A program made the translations under genes and the position numbers. The notes under the pieces are model-generated. The model had not been told where the DNA came from. It ran no database searches and saw nothing but the letters and a program-made list of their open reading frames with translations. From Limnomonas spitsbergensis (taxonomy: Eukaryota > Chlorophyta > Chlorophyceae > Chlamydomonadales), in assembly GCA_037349105.1 (NCBI GenBank), contig JAYJMM010000019.1, positions 2,663,501 through 2,727,500 on the forward strand: 64,000 nt of DNA. The letters are read 5' to 3'. Shown here one piece after another: positions 43,615-54,593 of this stretch. Every line of letters begins with the position of its first letter. Positions within the stretch are counted from its first letter, which is position 1.

Positions 43615-45330
43615 AATGACATAACACCTTTGGGCCCTGCTAAAAAAACTCGGCCGCGTGGGCGCCCAACTGTCTCGTTGGAAAAAAAGAAACTCAAGTT
43701 AAGAGGGAAAGGATGAGAGGAAAGCAAAGTAAAGAACTACTCCCCCCCCCAAAGGAAAAGGCAGCCCGAAGTAAACCTTGCCCCTCTCAAGCCTGTTCCC
43801 CACGAAGGCAAAGAAAAACAACATAACTAGGCCTCAACAAAGCGTCAGAGCCTCCCATCCAAGCCTGCCCTGGTACAACTGTTGAAAGTCTGTGGCGCCT
43901 TCCGGAGGGCCAGCCCAACCTCTCTCCCTAAGCCTCTCCTTCACTCTAGGACACTGGAAGCAGACATGCAGCGCATCCTCCACACGCTCACCATCTCCCC
44001 TTGCCCAACACCGTTGTCAGCACCGTCCGTCACGCTGCTGACCGCTGCGCCGTCCTAGGGTGTCAGCTGTGCTGACGGCGCCGAGCCACAGCCTTAAGTT
44101 CCTGCGCACGCAAGCACACTCCCTTCGACTGGTGCGGCCCCTGGCCTGCGACCGCCGTAGACTGAAACCGGGTGCGGTAGGCCGCTGTAGACCGGTGTTC
44201 AGTGGCAGGATCTCTGGGGTCCCCTCTGCCAGCTGCATCCAGCTGCGCCGCTCGTATGCTGTATTAACTAGCGCTAGCACCTCTAGGACAGGCCTCTCCA
44301 TTTGTTCCTTTCCCCCTCTCTTCCTTTTAGTTCCTTCTTTACTCCCTTCTGAACAGTTGGGCGCCCACGCGGCCAAGCTTTGAGCGGGCCCAGAGGTGTA
44401 ACGTTATTGACCTCTAGGACAAATAGCGGCTGTAGGTCAGTCGCTGTCTGACGCAGTTTGGGGGCGACTGATCCCAGCTCCAGCTCCTCCAAAGCACCTA
44501 GCAATTCCCTGCACCAATTTAGCCCTCCGGTGCCCTGTCTGACAGCGAGCTCCATGTCGGCCGCCATGGCTGCGGCCATGAGTGGGCTGTCTTGCTGTGC
44601 TGCTGGTGCGACCGCGGCGTTGTAGAAGCGAAGCACATGCTGCCACCAACTTCGCTGTAACGGCTGGATCTGAAGCTCCCTCATGACCCTTCAACTGGCA
44701 GCGGACGGGGGTAGCCCCGCAGCATGGCGCAGAAGCTGGAGGAAGCTGGGCTGCATCTTGCTCTTGAGGCAATGCCGTGGCCTGAGGTGATCAGTGGGTC
44801 CCACACCACATCACCGCAGTTGGCCGCATGCACTGCATAGACAGACGCCAACCGGATGCGTGTAGGCAGATGATGCCTGAGGCGCACCTTGGCGGCCATG
44901 CGGGGGACAATCGGACATGCTGCAACGCGGCAGCCAAAGGCCCCTCTCTTCCTTGCATGGCCTTCCTCATCCTGCCGCTCTGGTGCTCGATGATGCCCAA
45001 TAACTTGAATTCTTGGAAACGCTTCAGCGCTATCCTATCAGGGCCGTACAGGCAAGGATGGGCTGATTGCTGGTGATGCGCTGCTAAGCGGCTGCCAAAC
45101 TCCAATATCTATCTCTGTCTTGTTGACGTCGACCTGGAGCTGTTTGACCGCCGCATATTCATGCAGGGCATCTAGCATGTGTTGCAGCCCTGCCGGGCTG
45201 CTGGCTTGCAGGGAGAGATCATCAGCATGTAAGAGGCACCTTGTCACGAGGCAGCAGTGAACGTGAAGTTTCACTGCGCACAGAAGACACTCCCCCCCCA
45301 GTCCGAAATTCAGAAGGCGGAGCAATTATT
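43615..45330 (-). mobile_element. LINE reverse-transcriptase fragments, truncated and rearranged
   Basis: On the minus strand 45325-45100 reads CLLHADDLSLQASSPAGLQHMLDAL, then KQLQVDVNKTEI. This is the catalytic palm motif (usually YADD, here HADD) and its sequel. Downstream come GIASRARCSPASSSFCAMLRGY (about 44800-44720), RSWWQHVLRFYNAAVAP (about 44660), VAPKLRQTATDLQPL, and after a nested insertion LALVNTAYERRSW. At 43990-43860 a piece encoding APQTFNSCTRAG / ATDFQQLYQGR matches 53545-53384. That piece normally precedes the palm motif, so order is not collinear, and two copies may be juxtaposed. Several frame changes occur. A family A core in reverse orientation marks the low-coordinate edge (43622-43680). 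Confidence 0.6.
44279..44420 (-). mobile_element. family A insertion in the LINE, with 11-bp target-site duplication
   Basis: 'acctctaggac' flanks the unit at 44279-44289 and 44410-44420. The 120-bp insert (44290-44409) runs, on the minus strand, from caataacgttacacctctgggcc through the core ggcgcccaactgttcagaagg to an A/G-rich tail. A non-interrupted homologue of the target lies at about 32095-32110. Short size, purine-rich tail and an 11-bp duplication are SINE-like. The strand given is the inferred sense of the element. Confidence 0.75.
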
Positions 45331-45357
45331 AATAGAGGACTGTAAAAAGACCCTCTT

Positions 45358-45460
45358 AATCCTTGAGGTGGGCACAGCCATGCGAGATTACGGCTGATGT
45401 TTTGACATATCATGCACGTCAAAATGCCTCTGTGCCCTCCACTCTAGCACCTCAAGGATT
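45358..45460. repeat. 103-bp element with 13-bp inverted ends AATCCTTGAGGTG
   Basis: Left end 45358-45370 and right end 45448-45460 are exact complements. Inner segments gggcacag and ctgtgccc continue the complementarity after an 8-base offset. It resembles a MITE. It lies between the LINE remnant and the PHD-finger frame. Confidence 0.55.
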
Positions 45461-45952
45461 CTTACACGGATAAGCCGTGAGTGGACCAATTACAGGATGA
45501 AAACCCTCGTGGGGAAACCTTGTAAGGTCTTGAGACAATCTACGATGATCCACTGCGATGATCCTCTCTGTCATGGCTCCAAGACCCCATGCTCCACGAC
45601 GCGTCCTTTATTGGCAAGCCTACCTACCCTGACACTCCCCATTTTCCTCCGCATTATGCGCCCGTAACTATCACCTCAGAACTACGCATTATGCGTCCCA
45701 AACCTCAATCTGCACATCCGCATACCAACCCCCAAATCTCCTTTTTCACACCTCGCTTTCTGCGCCCCGGACACTCCCCATTGCCCATGCACTCAACTCT
45801 CTGATACACTAGACATGCCAGCGTTAACGCCCCGACTCGATCTCCTCATTTCCCTTCTGTTGCGCAGATTTCTCACACCAATTCCTCCCAAGTCCCCGAA
45901 CTCCCCTCTAATCCCGCTGACTAACCCAACTCACAGATTCGTCTACCACCCA
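45461..45952. other. no gene seen
   Basis: Pyrimidine-rich sequence with short open frames, beyond the stop of the PHD-finger frame. Confidence 0.4.
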
Positions 45953-47818
45953 CTATCGCAGCATGCGCCCCATGACTTCCCTTGAAGCAAAGACCAGAAT
46001 CCACACCCTAGCTCCAGCCCCACTTCCTTCCCCAGACCCTCCAGACACCGCCTTAATGGCCACCCTCCCCTGCAACTGTAGTTGCCAGAGCCACTCAAAT
46101 CTCGCTGGAGAGCACCTCAGGAAACTAACTGCCACCAAACAGCAGACCACGTGTGGGACTGCGTGTACAGCGACGGCGAGCACAATGTCCGCTAGTGCTG
46201 CCGCAGGGTGGACAATGATGACGTGGAGGCCGTGATGCTTCCTCAGGAATCGATACGAGGCGGGCTGCATAGGATCCAAATGATAATCCGCCCTGCCCGC
46301 TGGGTCGTTGCAGTTGGTGATGACACTTGGCCATCGGTCCCGGGCTGGCCGACCACTCGGAGGTCTCGGTGGAACGGTTGCCGTGGCGGGTGCCGCTGAC
46401 TGAGAGGATTCACCGCCCGGATAGGACGCGTGATCCTCTGGCGGCCTTACCATCACCCGCGGAGGTGATGGCGGTTCGCGAGCCTGCGCAACGTTGAGTT
46501 GCCGGCTGGTCCAGCCCGAGGGCGGAACTGCTGCAAGTGCTCGTGGTTCTGATGGCGGCCGCGGCCGTAGGGCCGGCCGCGGCGCAGGGCTCAGCCAAGG
46601 TGCAGCTGGCGGCCGTGGCGCTGGCAGCGGTGGCAATGGGCTGACCTTCTGCGGCTTGAGCGACACCCTTTTGGCTCTGGGCTTCCCCTCGGTCATGGCC
46701 TGCTCCCTTAGCGTCAGTAGGGCTGGGGTGCCAGCACCAAGTGCCTTGCACTGCTCGCAGACCCAACTGCCCTTCGGAACCCTGCTCAAAGGTGGATTCA
46801 TGCAGTAAGTAGGGCAACCTCGGTTACATGAATCACAAAGGACAAGCAGCCTGTCAGCATCCGACAGCTGGCACACCTCACACGGCGTATCCAAAGGAGG
46901 GCGCAGATACTGCAAAGACGGCCCTCTCGGTACGCGCTTAAGTCCCCCCCCAGGCATGCGCTTGTGCAACTGTTGATTGACAGTCCGCTCAAAATGCGAT
47001 GATCGCCTTAAGATCCTGCGGCGTTCAGTGACCGTACTCTGGTCTAGACTATCTGGGTCAGGGTGCTGCAAGTACTGCATGACAGCAGAGTCCAGCCAGA
47101 CGTCTAGATGGTTCAAGGGGTCAGGGCAGTTACACAACTCTTCGTCCTCAGCTGCCAGGGCCTGGGCTGACTGAAAAATCAGGGAGGATCATGCACAGAT
47201 CCTGTCATGCAATTCCTGATGCTCCTGATTGCTCTCCCCCCCCAGCTCAGGACCAGGCATGGCTTCAACCGAAGTCGTGAAAGAAATGGGCCCGCGGTCA
47301 CAGGTGAGACGGATGGCGAGACCAGTTGCTAACAAGTGACTCACCGAGTTCGCGTCAAATGCACTGCCAGTCAGGTTGTGTCTGGCGGCAAAAGAAATAC
47401 CTGGCGCAGCAGTGCAATTATCCATGTAACCCATGCAGCGTGCTCTCTCCAAAATAGTGAGGTCAGATAGGCCGCGGTCACTGTCGATTACCAGTCCCTG
47501 ACCAGCAGGGTTGAGCGCTCCAGGTGCGCTGTAAGCCCATGAGTGCTCAGCGGCAAAGTCGTCCTTCAAGGAAACACTGCCACCCACTTGGAGTAGCACT
47601 CGATCGCTTTCGACGCGAGATCTGCGGGGAAGGGATGAACCGGGGACATAGCTTGAGTCAAGACTCATAAGATTATTTAAACATGAGCCATGTGGACACA
47701 GCCTGGTCATGGACATGGTGAGGTTTTGGAGCTCCACTCCATCTAAGCAACCTGCCAAAGGCCGCCCAGACCAACTGCTGGCGGTTAAGACACTATTTCC
47801 TGAAAGCGTGGTTCAAAT
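45953..47818 (-). pseudogene. retroelement open frame with PHD finger and possible methyltransferase tail, one in-frame stop
   Basis: A single minus-strand frame is open from about 47818 to 45953 except for one TGA at 47189-47191. No ATG opens it clearly, so its true start is unknown. The upstream half contains LTILERARCMGYMDN, then TAAPGISFAARH, then LTGSAFDANSVSHLLATGLA. The order E.AR.MG(Y/F), then R, then L.G.A.D.N.V..LL recalls the last conserved motifs of C5-cytosine methyltransferases (inference). After the TGA comes a PHD finger: PCEVCQLSDADRLLVLCDSC, then NRG, then CPTYCMNPPL, then VPKGSWVCEQC. The ligand histidine of the usual G(Y/F)H.xC is replaced (CPTYC). A Pro/Arg-rich region follows. 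No reverse transcriptase or integrase is in frame. Surroundings suggest a retrotransposon product. Confidence 0.45.
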
Positions 47819-47944
47819 ACATGTCGGGTTAAAAGCGCTCAGAGCGCTAGTCAGGCTGTGGGACTATTGAAGGAGAACATGTCAGACATAGCAGCGCACG
47901 ACACGGAGTGGGACGGGGGTCTACAACACGGAACATCTATAACT

Positions 47945-49400
47945 CTTGAGATCTGCAAGTCAAGATCAGCATCACAGCAGATCTGAAGGCAAGATCTGTA
48001 TCACTACAGATCTAATATCAGGAGCTGCAAGTCAAGTCCCTCAGGTCAAGATCTGCATCGTTGCACATCTGGAAGTCACGATCTGCAAGCCAGAATATAA
48101 TTTACAGGCAATGTCAAGATCTGCACCACAACAGATTTGCAGTTTACCGGCGAAGTCAAGATCTGCAACACAGCAGATCGGCAATTCAGCAGATCAGCAA
48201 TGCATGATGTGCAAGTCAGGATCTGAATCACTGCAAATCTACTTATCTGGATCTGCAAGTCATAACATGCGGGTCAAGATCTGCATCATTAACGATCTGC
48301 AAGGCAAGATCTGTATCACAACAGATCTACTATCAGGAGCTGCAAGTCAAGTCCCTCAGGTCAAGATCTGCATCGTTGCAGATCTGTAAGTCAAGACCTG
48401 CAAGTCAGAATTTAATTTACTGGCAATGTCAAGATCTGCACCAAAACAGATTTGCAGTTTACCGGCGAAGTCAAGATCTGCAACACAGCAGATCGGCAAT
48501 TCAGCAGATCAGCAATGCATGATGTGCAAGTCAGGATCTGAATCACTGCAAATCTACTTATCTGGATCTGCAAGTCATAACATGCGGTCAAGATCTGCAT
48601 CATTAACGATCTGCAAGGCAAGATCTGTATCACAACAGATCTACTATCAGGAGCTGCAAGTCAAGTCCCTCAGGTCAAGATCTGCATCGTTGCAGATCTG
48701 TAAGTCAAGACCTGCAAGTCAGAAAATCCAGCACAAGCGAACAGCAAGACTGCGTTATACAGCACTCGAGATCCACATCACTCGAGATCTGCAGATCAAG
48801 ATCTGTACTGAAGATCTACATCGCTCAAGATCTGTAGGTCCAGATCTGCAACACTGGGCATCTGTAATGCCAGATCTGCACCATGCAATCAGGACATGCA
48901 AGTCAAGTCCCTCAGGTCAAGATCTGCATCGTTGCAGATCTGTAAGTCAAGACCCGCAAGTCAGAAAATCCTGCACAAGCGAACAGCAAGACTGCGTTAT
49001 ACAGCACTCGAGATCCACATCACTCGAGATCTGCAGATCAAGATCTGTACTGAAGATCTACATCGCTCAAGATCTGTAGGTCCAGATCTGCAACACTGGG
49101 CATCTGTAATGCCAGATCTGCACCATGCAATCAGGACATGCAAGTCAAGTCCCTCAGGTCAAGATCTGCATCGTTGCAGATCTGTAAGTCAAGACCCGCA
49201 AGTCAGAAAATCCTGCACAAGCGAACAGCAAGACTGCGTTATACAGCACTCGAGATCCACATCACTCGAGATCTGAAGATCAAGATCTGTACTGAAGATC
49301 TACATTGCTCAAGATCTGTAGGTCCAGATCTGCAACACTGGGCATCTGTAATGCCATATCTGCACCATGCAATCAGGACATGCAAGTCAGGTCCGGAAGC
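47945..49400. repeat. higher-order tandem array of CAAGATCTGCA words
   Basis: The short word (c)aagatctgca and its near-palindrome cagatctg recur about every 20-40 bp. They form two larger unit types: about 306 bp, present twice (47990-48300 and 48300-48610), and about 241 bp, present three times (48654-48895, 48895-49136, 49136-49380). The long units are highly similar to each other. Open frames over it are artefacts. It lies between two retroelement-like frames on the same strand. Confidence 0.85.
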
Positions 49401-50270
49401 GCTCAAGGCATGCGTGTGAAGATACGAACAATTAAATCACGGGAGACTCGGAACTCTTGGTGAGCATGCGAGCAGAACTCAGGTGGCTAGTGGCTACGCC
49501 AATACCGATCATGGTGAACGACCAATAGTCAGCGCCACACGCCGTTGCGCCGGCGCTGATAACCTTGTCTCCTCAGTTGACCGTGACGAACATGATGGCA
49601 CCAGCCCCCGTAGCTGCCACGTCCGCTGTGCAAGATCCCGAACCAGCAGTAGGTCCGCTGATCAGTTGGCTCTGTGCATGGGAGCAACACATTTTTTTTT
49701 ATTCATTTTTTTTTCTTCCAGAATAAAATGCAAGTAGACAAGAAATCAGGACAGACCTACTGTCCCCCCCCAACCTGAGCCAAGCACATCGTTAGAGAGG
49801 GTTGCAAGCAATAAGGGCAAGACGGATTTCCTGGAAATAAAATAAAAGCTACACTCCGTATCGCATGTGCAAACAGTCAGGCACATGCTGACAAGTGTGT
49901 ATAGCGGCGGGACTGGCGCGTGACTAGGCGCATGCTGACAGGTGTACCAGAAATATGATATGACAGATCACCGAGCAAGCACCGACACGTGTGAACTGTG
50001 AACAACAAGGTTGCACCACAAGTGTTAAGTGGCAGGTGATCTAGATGGTTGCACTGCAAGACAGGTGTGTGCTCCCGCATAGGATGGGTAGAAGAGCAAA
50101 ATATCGGGGAGATTTTTTCAATAACTAGGTGTGACATGCGGAACCCACCACTGAAGTCCTTTTCAATGGATTGATCATGAGCCACGCTTGGGGCAGGGAA
50201 CCTGGAGAACCCACATACCTCAAGCTGGCAGTGAACTTGCTTAAACCATAGAAAGCATCGGCTTTCCACA
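49401..50270. other. no gene seen
   Basis: Unique-looking sequence between the AGATCT array and the coiled-coil frame, with (T)9 and (C)8 homopolymers. A minus-strand frame (50368-49877) overlaps the end of the coiled-coil frame but shows no family feature. Confidence 0.4.
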
Positions 50271-52295
50271 TTACCGGAGGTGCGGCTTGCGTCGATCACC
50301 CGCGGCCAGGACGTCTCGTCCCGCATGGGGAAGGGGAGACCATGCCTTGAAGGGGGCAGAAGGCACACATCTGTGACGCTGGTTGCTCTGGTCTTTCTTG
50401 CTCAGACTGCCCTGTCCATCATGTTGGTCGAGGGCACCCTGGCTCTGGGCAAGAAAAGGGACAAGCTCATGGTCGTGGTCAGTCAGCATGGCCAAGGCAG
50501 AGCATGGGATTATCTGGCCACGCTCACTTGCGGCCTGGCCTGTGTCAGCCCACATCTGCCGAATCTCCCATTCCCCAATCACGTGTGTGGTGAACAGCGC
50601 GAAGCGGGGTGCATCATGCTCAACCTGATCTGCCGACTCACATGGTCGGTGATGGTCCTCGCTGCGGGGCCCGGGCGCTAGAGCCATATCGTGCGGCACT
50701 AGACCATGACCCTCAAAGAGGGGGTTTTGCCATTCAAACCACGGCTCACCTGTCTGAGAACTTGTGGGGGTCCCCCCCACAGTTGTGATCGACACCTCAC
50801 CTTCGGTGCGCAAGCCACACAACCTTGTGGCTAGATCTGAGGTGACCCCACGGGACCCCCGTAATTCCCTGAACAGCTCATTCCTTACCGGGTTCTCATC
50901 GGCGGGGAATCCAGTATATGTTTTGGGGATTTGCATGCTTCCACCCGGGTCATACTGATGGGAACCTCGGTAAGGGGTCTGACTCACGTCAGTGGTGTTG
51001 TCCATGCCCCCCCTAAGCAATCCCTTCACCTTTTGTGCCAGAAAAGACCAGCCATCAGAAGACTCGTTGTCGGGGATGGAGGCAGAGCAACGTGCCGTAC
51101 CACCTCCGGATCCAATCTCTTGACCCTCTCCTGAGACCCGGCATGCACCCACCTGAAGTTGCACACCGTATACTGGTGTTGGTAGCGCTGCGGTGTGGGC
51201 TTGCCCCGCTTCCTGCGGGAAGCCTTCCCACCCCTGGTGATGATGATCACGGGGAGGGTCTTCCCCTGACTGAGCGCTACCAAAAACCAGGTATTGCTGT
51301 GCATGCTGTACTAGCTGTTCCTGCAGCACCACTACGGGTGGTGGCGTGCGTCCCTGATGCACACGTCCTAGCATGTCTCGCAGCAGGTCCCTCATCTCAC
51401 CAATTGTGACGACGTCGTTGGCCTCGGAAGCAACGGGAACGACAGCTAAGCGGTGGTCCATGTTCAGCTGCTTACCCTGATGACAAGCGGGGTCATGCCG
51501 CCCTGTTTCCTTGCCAGAAACAGCCCCACCAAAAGGCCCCCATGATTGCATAGCCTCACCTGCCACCACACTCACAAACGAGGGGGTGGGGGTACACTCA
51601 GGAGCAACCAGGTCAGCCGACGGGCGTGACGCCGTTGGTGTCGCATGCTTCACCTCATGCTTGAAGCCTTCGGGTACATGGACAGCGACGGCTGAGTTGA
51701 TCCGGTAAGCTACGTTGCCGGACTGGTGAAATCCAGCCATCATCGGGGACTCCTGCAAGGTCATTGCTGGGAGGGAAGTCTGATCCCCACCGGACACAGG
51801 TGCAACCTGGACAGGTGCAGGTACATGTGACGAGCGTGCACTGCAGCAATCGTCTAGTGCATCAAGGTATGCAGGGTTATCGACTAGCTGGTCAAACCGC
51901 TGCAGGCCCTCGTAATGAGTCCGGGTCACCTTCAAAGGGGTCAATGCCAGTCTCATATCCGCACTACGGATCAGGTAATCCCTCACCTCTCTCTCATCTG
52001 CCTCGGCTGCACGAGCTTGTTGCTCGGCCGCATGTCGCAATGCGTCAAGACGACACATTTCGCGTTGATGCTGTTGGACTGCTTCAGCATGGAGTGCTTC
52101 AGCTTCGGCCTGTTTCCTTGCCTTATCGGCATTCTGTGCCAGTATTTTGGCAGCATGCCTAGCTGTCAATGCCTGATGCCTAGCTATCAATGCCTGATCA
52201 CTGGCTAACAACTGTTGAATACGTTGTTCGGCCTCCGTGAGAGGCTTAGCCTCCTGTAAAGGAGGCTCCCCCCCCTGGGTAGAATCGGAATTCAT
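50271..52295 (-). CDS. 674-codon open frame with N-terminal coiled coil, retroelement Gag/ORF1-like
   Basis: An uninterrupted frame from ATG (52293-52295) to TGA. Residues about 20-120 are strongly helical and charged (LLASDQALIARHQALTARHA, then ADKARKQAEAEALHAEAVQQ, then EEQ/RAAEADEREVRDYL), a clear coiled coil. Then come KVTRTHYEGLQRFDQLVDNP and a long low-complexity, Pro/Gly/Ser-rich region with TIGEMRDLLRDMLGRVHQGR. The C-terminal third includes NELFRELRGSRG. No zinc knuckle or enzyme motif is visible. Length, coiled coil, lack of introns and neighbouring retroelement pieces suggest a Gag or ORF1 protein. An uncharacterised host gene cannot be excluded. Confidence 0.5.
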   Translation of the reverse strand: MNSDSTQGGEPPLQEAKPLTEAEQRIQQLLASDQALIARHQALTARHAAKILAQNADKARKQAEAEALHAEAVQQHQREMCRLDALRHAAEQQARAAEADEREVRDYLIRSADMRLALTPLKVTRTHYEGLQRFDQLVDNPAYLDALDDCCSARSSHVPAPVQVAPVSGGDQTSLPAMTLQESPMMAGFHQSGNVAYRINSAVAVHVPEGFKHEVKHATPTASRPSADLVAPECTPTPSFVSVVAGEAMQSWGPFGGAVSGKETGRHDPACHQGKQLNMDHRLAVVPVASEANDVVTIGEMRDLLRDMLGRVHQGRTPPPVVVLQEQLVQHAQQYLVFGSAQSGEDPPRDHHHQGWEGFPQEAGQAHTAALPTPVYGVQLQVGACRVSGEGQEIGSGGGTARCSASIPDNESSDGWSFLAQKVKGLLRGGMDNTTDVSQTPYRGSHQYDPGGSMQIPKTYTGFPADENPVRNELFRELRGSRGVTSDLATRLCGLRTEGEVSITTVGGTPTSSQTGEPWFEWQNPLFEGHGLVPHDMALAPGPRSEDHHRPCESADQVEHDAPRFALFTTHVIGEWEIRQMWADTGQAASERGQIIPCSALAMLTDHDHELVPFLAQSQGALDQHDGQGSLSKKDQSNQRHRCVPSAPFKAWSPLPHAGRDVLAAGDRRKPHLR

Positions 52296-52450
52296 CCAGG
52301 GGTTGAACACGATATTGGGATATGTTCGATGTTATCGCTCACTTTTCGGCAACAGAACACGATCAGGAACCTTATTTCCGCTTTTTACTCGCCAGCAGAT
52401 TCGAAGTGATGCGAACCTGGATTCTTCTCTTCTTATTGGAGTGCTAAGTG

Positions 52451-52460
52451 CCCTTTATAG
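52451..52460 (-). promoter_or_regulatory. TATA-like box upstream of the coiled-coil frame
   Basis: CTATAAAGGG on the minus strand, about 155 bases before the ATG at 52295. The region 52470-53090 between it and the next LINE piece could be an LTR: it begins tgttctggg on the minus strand. No second copy was found in the window, so the LTR idea is unproven. Confidence 0.3.
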
Positions 52461-52469
52461 GGGTTAACT

Positions 52470-53090
52470 AGCGTGTGCAGGAGCGATAAACTGCTGGCAG
52501 ACAGTTTATCCTCGACTAATCCTCGGGTTACTGCACTAACCTTTGATGATTCCTCTCTTACTGTTGACAAAAGTAGCGAAGTGAACTCGTTCCTGCAGGG
52601 GCTAGTTGTACTGAAGCCGACTGTTGACAGTAGGAAATGGTGTGGAACGGACTTGAGAGTCGATCCAGCCGAAGTGATGAGAAATGTGGAGCCGAAGAGG
52701 CGACTCTCTGATGAGGAGGATCGACTGCTGGTGCAGTAAATCGACTTGGTAGCCAGGAAAGGCTTGGGTAGCAGCTCACACTGTCGAGTTATAGCCTAGA
52801 GATAGAACTGTTGAAGCTCACAGTGTAGGGTATAATCGAGAGATAGAGCTGAGATGGATGAAGTAGAGAAGCTGATGCTAGAGATCACGAATAAGTGTAG
52901 TGGTTAACTAGAGATATTCGATCAGTGTAACGATCAGGGCCTATTACTGAATGATGTGGTCTTGGAGAAATAGGATCAGTGTAGTGTAAACTAGAGATCT
53001 CCTATTAGTGCAGTGTCCTGGCCTTGATAAGAGGCCGAAATATCACAGTTGGACGTTAATCCCAGAACAGTTTACAGATAGCAGGGTGAT
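52470..53090 (-). other. leader or LTR-like region, no coding sequence seen
   Basis: AT-rich with repeated 'ctagagatagaact', 'cagtgta' and 'actagagat' words at 52795-53010. It has no supported open frame. Position and the downstream TATA word fit a promoter-bearing leader of the retroelement. Confidence 0.3.
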
Positions 53091-53109
53091 TCAACTTCGG
53101 TATGTTACT

Positions 53110-53573
53110 TGAGTAAGAAGAGAAGAATGCCTGGAGTTAGCCAGGCATCTTCTAAGTACCACAAACAGACGAAATCCGAAACCAAAAAGCGGTACAAGCC
53201 ACCCATACGTGCGGTGCACCCATACGTCGTGACAACCTGAGTCTTCGCCCCGCCCCCAGCACAATGCCCTCTGCCGGGCACTGGGCTGCGATCTTGCCCG
53301 GCAGATCGCTGATATAGAGACTGAAGAGGAGGGGGCTGAGTGGACAGCCCTGCTTGATACCCCGAGTGCAAGGCACCTCCTGCCTGCCCTGGTACAACTG
53401 TTGAAAGTCTGTGGCGCCTTCCGGGGGCATGCCCATCCTCTCTCGCTAAGCCTCTCCTTCACGCTAGGGTATTGAAAGCATGCATGCAACGTATCCTCCA
53501 CATGCTTGCTGTTTCCACATTTCCCCAACAACCCTGGGAGCACCGACTTCCATGCTGACTTTGTGTTTGCCAA
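53110..53573 (-). mobile_element. LINE reverse-transcriptase fragment
   Basis: The minus-strand frame at 53436-53250 reads GATDFQQLYQGRQEVPCTRG, then IKQGCPLSPLLFSLYISDLP, the well-known G.(K/R)QGCPLSPLLF motif of LINE reverse transcriptases, followed by an AEGIVLGAG stretch. Upstream in another frame is CGNSKHVEDTLHACFQYPSV, which looks like the Cys/His end region of a LINE ORF2. The order is end region then palm, so the locus is a fusion of two partial copies. The same join is shared with 43990-43860. Confidence 0.65.
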
Positions 53574-53625
53574 CGTGGCCGGGCTTCATTTAAGCAGGGC
53601 CCAAAGGTGTCACGTCATTGACCGA
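53566..53625 (+). repeat. dispersed repeat family A core
   Basis: tttgccaacgtggccgggcttcatttaagcagggcccaaaggtgtcacgtcattgacc. It is closest to the copy at 42606 (both have tttaagc), so these two may form a subfamily. Confidence 0.65.
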
Positions 53626-54047
53626 TCTTCATAATCTCAAGCAACCCCTTAAGCGATCCGGGTGGACTACATCAACTAGCAATTTCGAAACGAGATCGGG
53701 TAATCTCCAACTGATCCAAAATAATATGGCGTGTCCAACACCCGTCATTTTTTTTTAACAGTGCATACCTGCTGGGCCCTGCTGAACGCTCGGCCACGTG
53801 GTAGGGATTGACTAGGCTCAATTCCAGCTACCATGCACAGCCTGGGCCATGGTGCAGCCATACCATCCTCCTATGTGAGGGGGCAGGAACATGGAACCCG
53901 GCGCTCTAGGCGGGGGAGAGAGAAGATCGTGTCCAACACCCGTCATTAAACCTCCCTGTCTACATCCATGCCATTGGCTACAAGTCGACTCCCAAATCGT
54001 CATCATTCCACTACTACTCCCCATTTGTACTTTTTCTTTTCTCCCAT

Positions 54048-54118
54048 CTGAACAGTGGGGGGCCCACGCGGCCTAGCCTTCTTTGTGCATGGCCCAGAGG
54101 TGTAACGTCAATGACACC
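54048..54118 (+). repeat. dispersed repeat family A core
   Basis: gtggggggcccacgcggcctagcc, then ggcccagaggtgtaacgtcaatgac, preceded by a pyrimidine tract (tttttcttttctcccatctg) at 54027-54048. Confidence 0.65.
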
Positions 54119-54149
54119 TCCCCAGAAGTTCCACAGCATCGACTTCCCC

Positions 54150-54330
54150 CTCAATTAATTGGCCATTCTCAGCCATTCTCAGCCCCTCTCAGGTTGCCCC
54201 AAGACTCTCATCATGCAACAAGCCCTGTTGCCCAAGACTCCAATCATGCAACAAGCCCTCTTGCTGGGGCTGCCAACTACATGCCTGTCAAGGTTTGGGC
54301 CCTTTCGCCCTTATTTGCCCCACAGCCTAC
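54150..54330 (+). repeat. partial dispersed repeat family B body
   Basis: 'catgcaacaagccctcttgctggggctgcc' (54244) and 'gtcaaggtttgggccctttcgccc' (54287) match the family B body (gcagcaagccctgctgcttgga, ggtcaaggtttggtcccggtcggccc near 55818-55880). The 21-bp 'aatcatgcaacaagccct' segment is doubled at 54210 and 54241. Confidence 0.5.
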
Positions 54331-54593
54331 CACGAGTGCGCATATTTGTGCGTTGCCAGCATCAGACTGTGGTCACGCGGAATACGGGTTACACCACATG
54401 ACAGACAGACCTCTTAAGACAGCCAGAACTCTTCGACAGACAAGACCTCAATTAAAAACACATGAGCCACTGTAATTCCAACAGGTGAGGGTTGCGCTAA
54501 ACCATATTAGACCGCCCTAGTTCCTTAGTCAACTTGGGTTCCTAGGAGGAAAATTGATACCTAGCGAGGTGGAGAATTTTGAAACCTTTCTCC

